Source of the DNA: Perkinsus chesapeaki
Lineage: Eukaryota > Perkinsozoa > Perkinsida > Perkinsidae
Assembly (NCBI GenBank): GCA_013115145.1
Contig: JAAPAO010000506.1
Span: 1 to 26,570, forward strand
Length of the DNA: 26,570 nt
Direction: 5' to 3'
This document shows positions 26,256 through 26,570 of this stretch, piece after piece. Within the stretch, counting starts at the first letter, position 1; each line of letters begins with the position of its first letter. Below the pieces are notes generated by a model. That model had not been told where the DNA came from. It saw only the letters and a program-made list of their open reading frames with translations, and ran no database searches. The position numbers were made by a program, and so were the translations under genes.

Positions 26256-26312
26256 TGGGTGGCCGTAAATTACGGCCACCCACCCATCCATTGATTACGG
26301 CCCGTAATCAAT
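26256..26312. promoter_or_regulatory. Paired palindromes upstream of histone H3
   Basis: TGGGTGGCCGTAA-A-TTACGGCCACCCA (26256-26282, 13 bp arms, one-base centre) and ATTGATTACGG-C-CCGTAATCAAT (26290-26312, 11 bp arms, one-base centre) lie 114-170 nt before the H3 ATG. All four arms contain TTACGG or its complement CCGTAA. They could be protein-binding sites of the H3 promoter, or the end of the neighbouring element. Pairing is seen directly; the role is inference. Confidence 0.55.
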
Positions 26313-26422
26313 TTGACTGAGCTCACAGTATAAGACATGTCATGATAACTTGTTGTATTGCATGGCTCGGTGTATCAAGTTGTGTGATAATTCTATTCCG
26401 TGTCGTTACCTGATAATCGTGA

Positions 26423-26570
<148 letters not shown>

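Overview
Eukaryotic nuclear DNA from a protist, most likely an alveolate of the perkinsid/dinozoan side (moderate to low confidence). The basis: densely packed protein genes, each cut by many very short GT-AG introns (84 modelled, most of them 38-59 nt), the standard genetic code with all three stops in use, a canonical nucleosomal histone H3, and protist-type kinase, ABC and carrier genes. Joining exons across these introns keeps one open frame through every main gene, so most short ORFs here are exons of a few larger genes.

Layout. 379-895 (-): small secreted cysteine-rich protein. 1390-1881 (+): weak hypothetical. 2279-4016 (-): nine-exon gene of unknown function. 4551-8883 (+): 22-exon gene for a ~1097-residue protein with two PAM2 (poly(A)-binding-protein-binding) motifs and four regions that read as LOTUS/OST-HTH RNA-binding domains. 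9137-13173 (+): 11-exon gene for a ~1198-residue DDT/WHIM chromatin-remodeller accessory protein ending in a Cys2-His-Cys finger. 13377-14955 (+): CDK10/CDK11-like kinase. 15163-15387: 52-bp tandem repeat that contains the predicted start of the next gene. 15370-18926 (+): TAP/ABCB half-transporter with an extra N-terminal membrane domain. One of its introns holds a complete antisense tRNA-Gly(UCC). 19638-20818 (+): mitochondrial 2-oxoglutarate/malate-type carrier. 21493-23531 (+): RbfA-like ribosome-maturation factor with an Arg-rich, probably organelle-targeting N-terminus. 23.6-26.3 kb: GC-richer, gene-poor tract with many near-perfect inverted repeats and frameshifted retroelement-like coding remnants. 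26426 to the end (+): 5' part of histone H3.

The genes look like unrelated housekeeping and regulatory loci on both strands rather than an operon-like system. The most unusual item is the PAM2 plus multi-LOTUS protein, which would join RNA binding to the poly(A)-binding protein. Next are the tRNA inside an antisense intron, the repeat overlapping the transporter start, and the clusters of one-base-loop palindromes, including a pair just upstream of histone H3. Domain names are pattern recognition from hand-spliced translations; no database search was possible.
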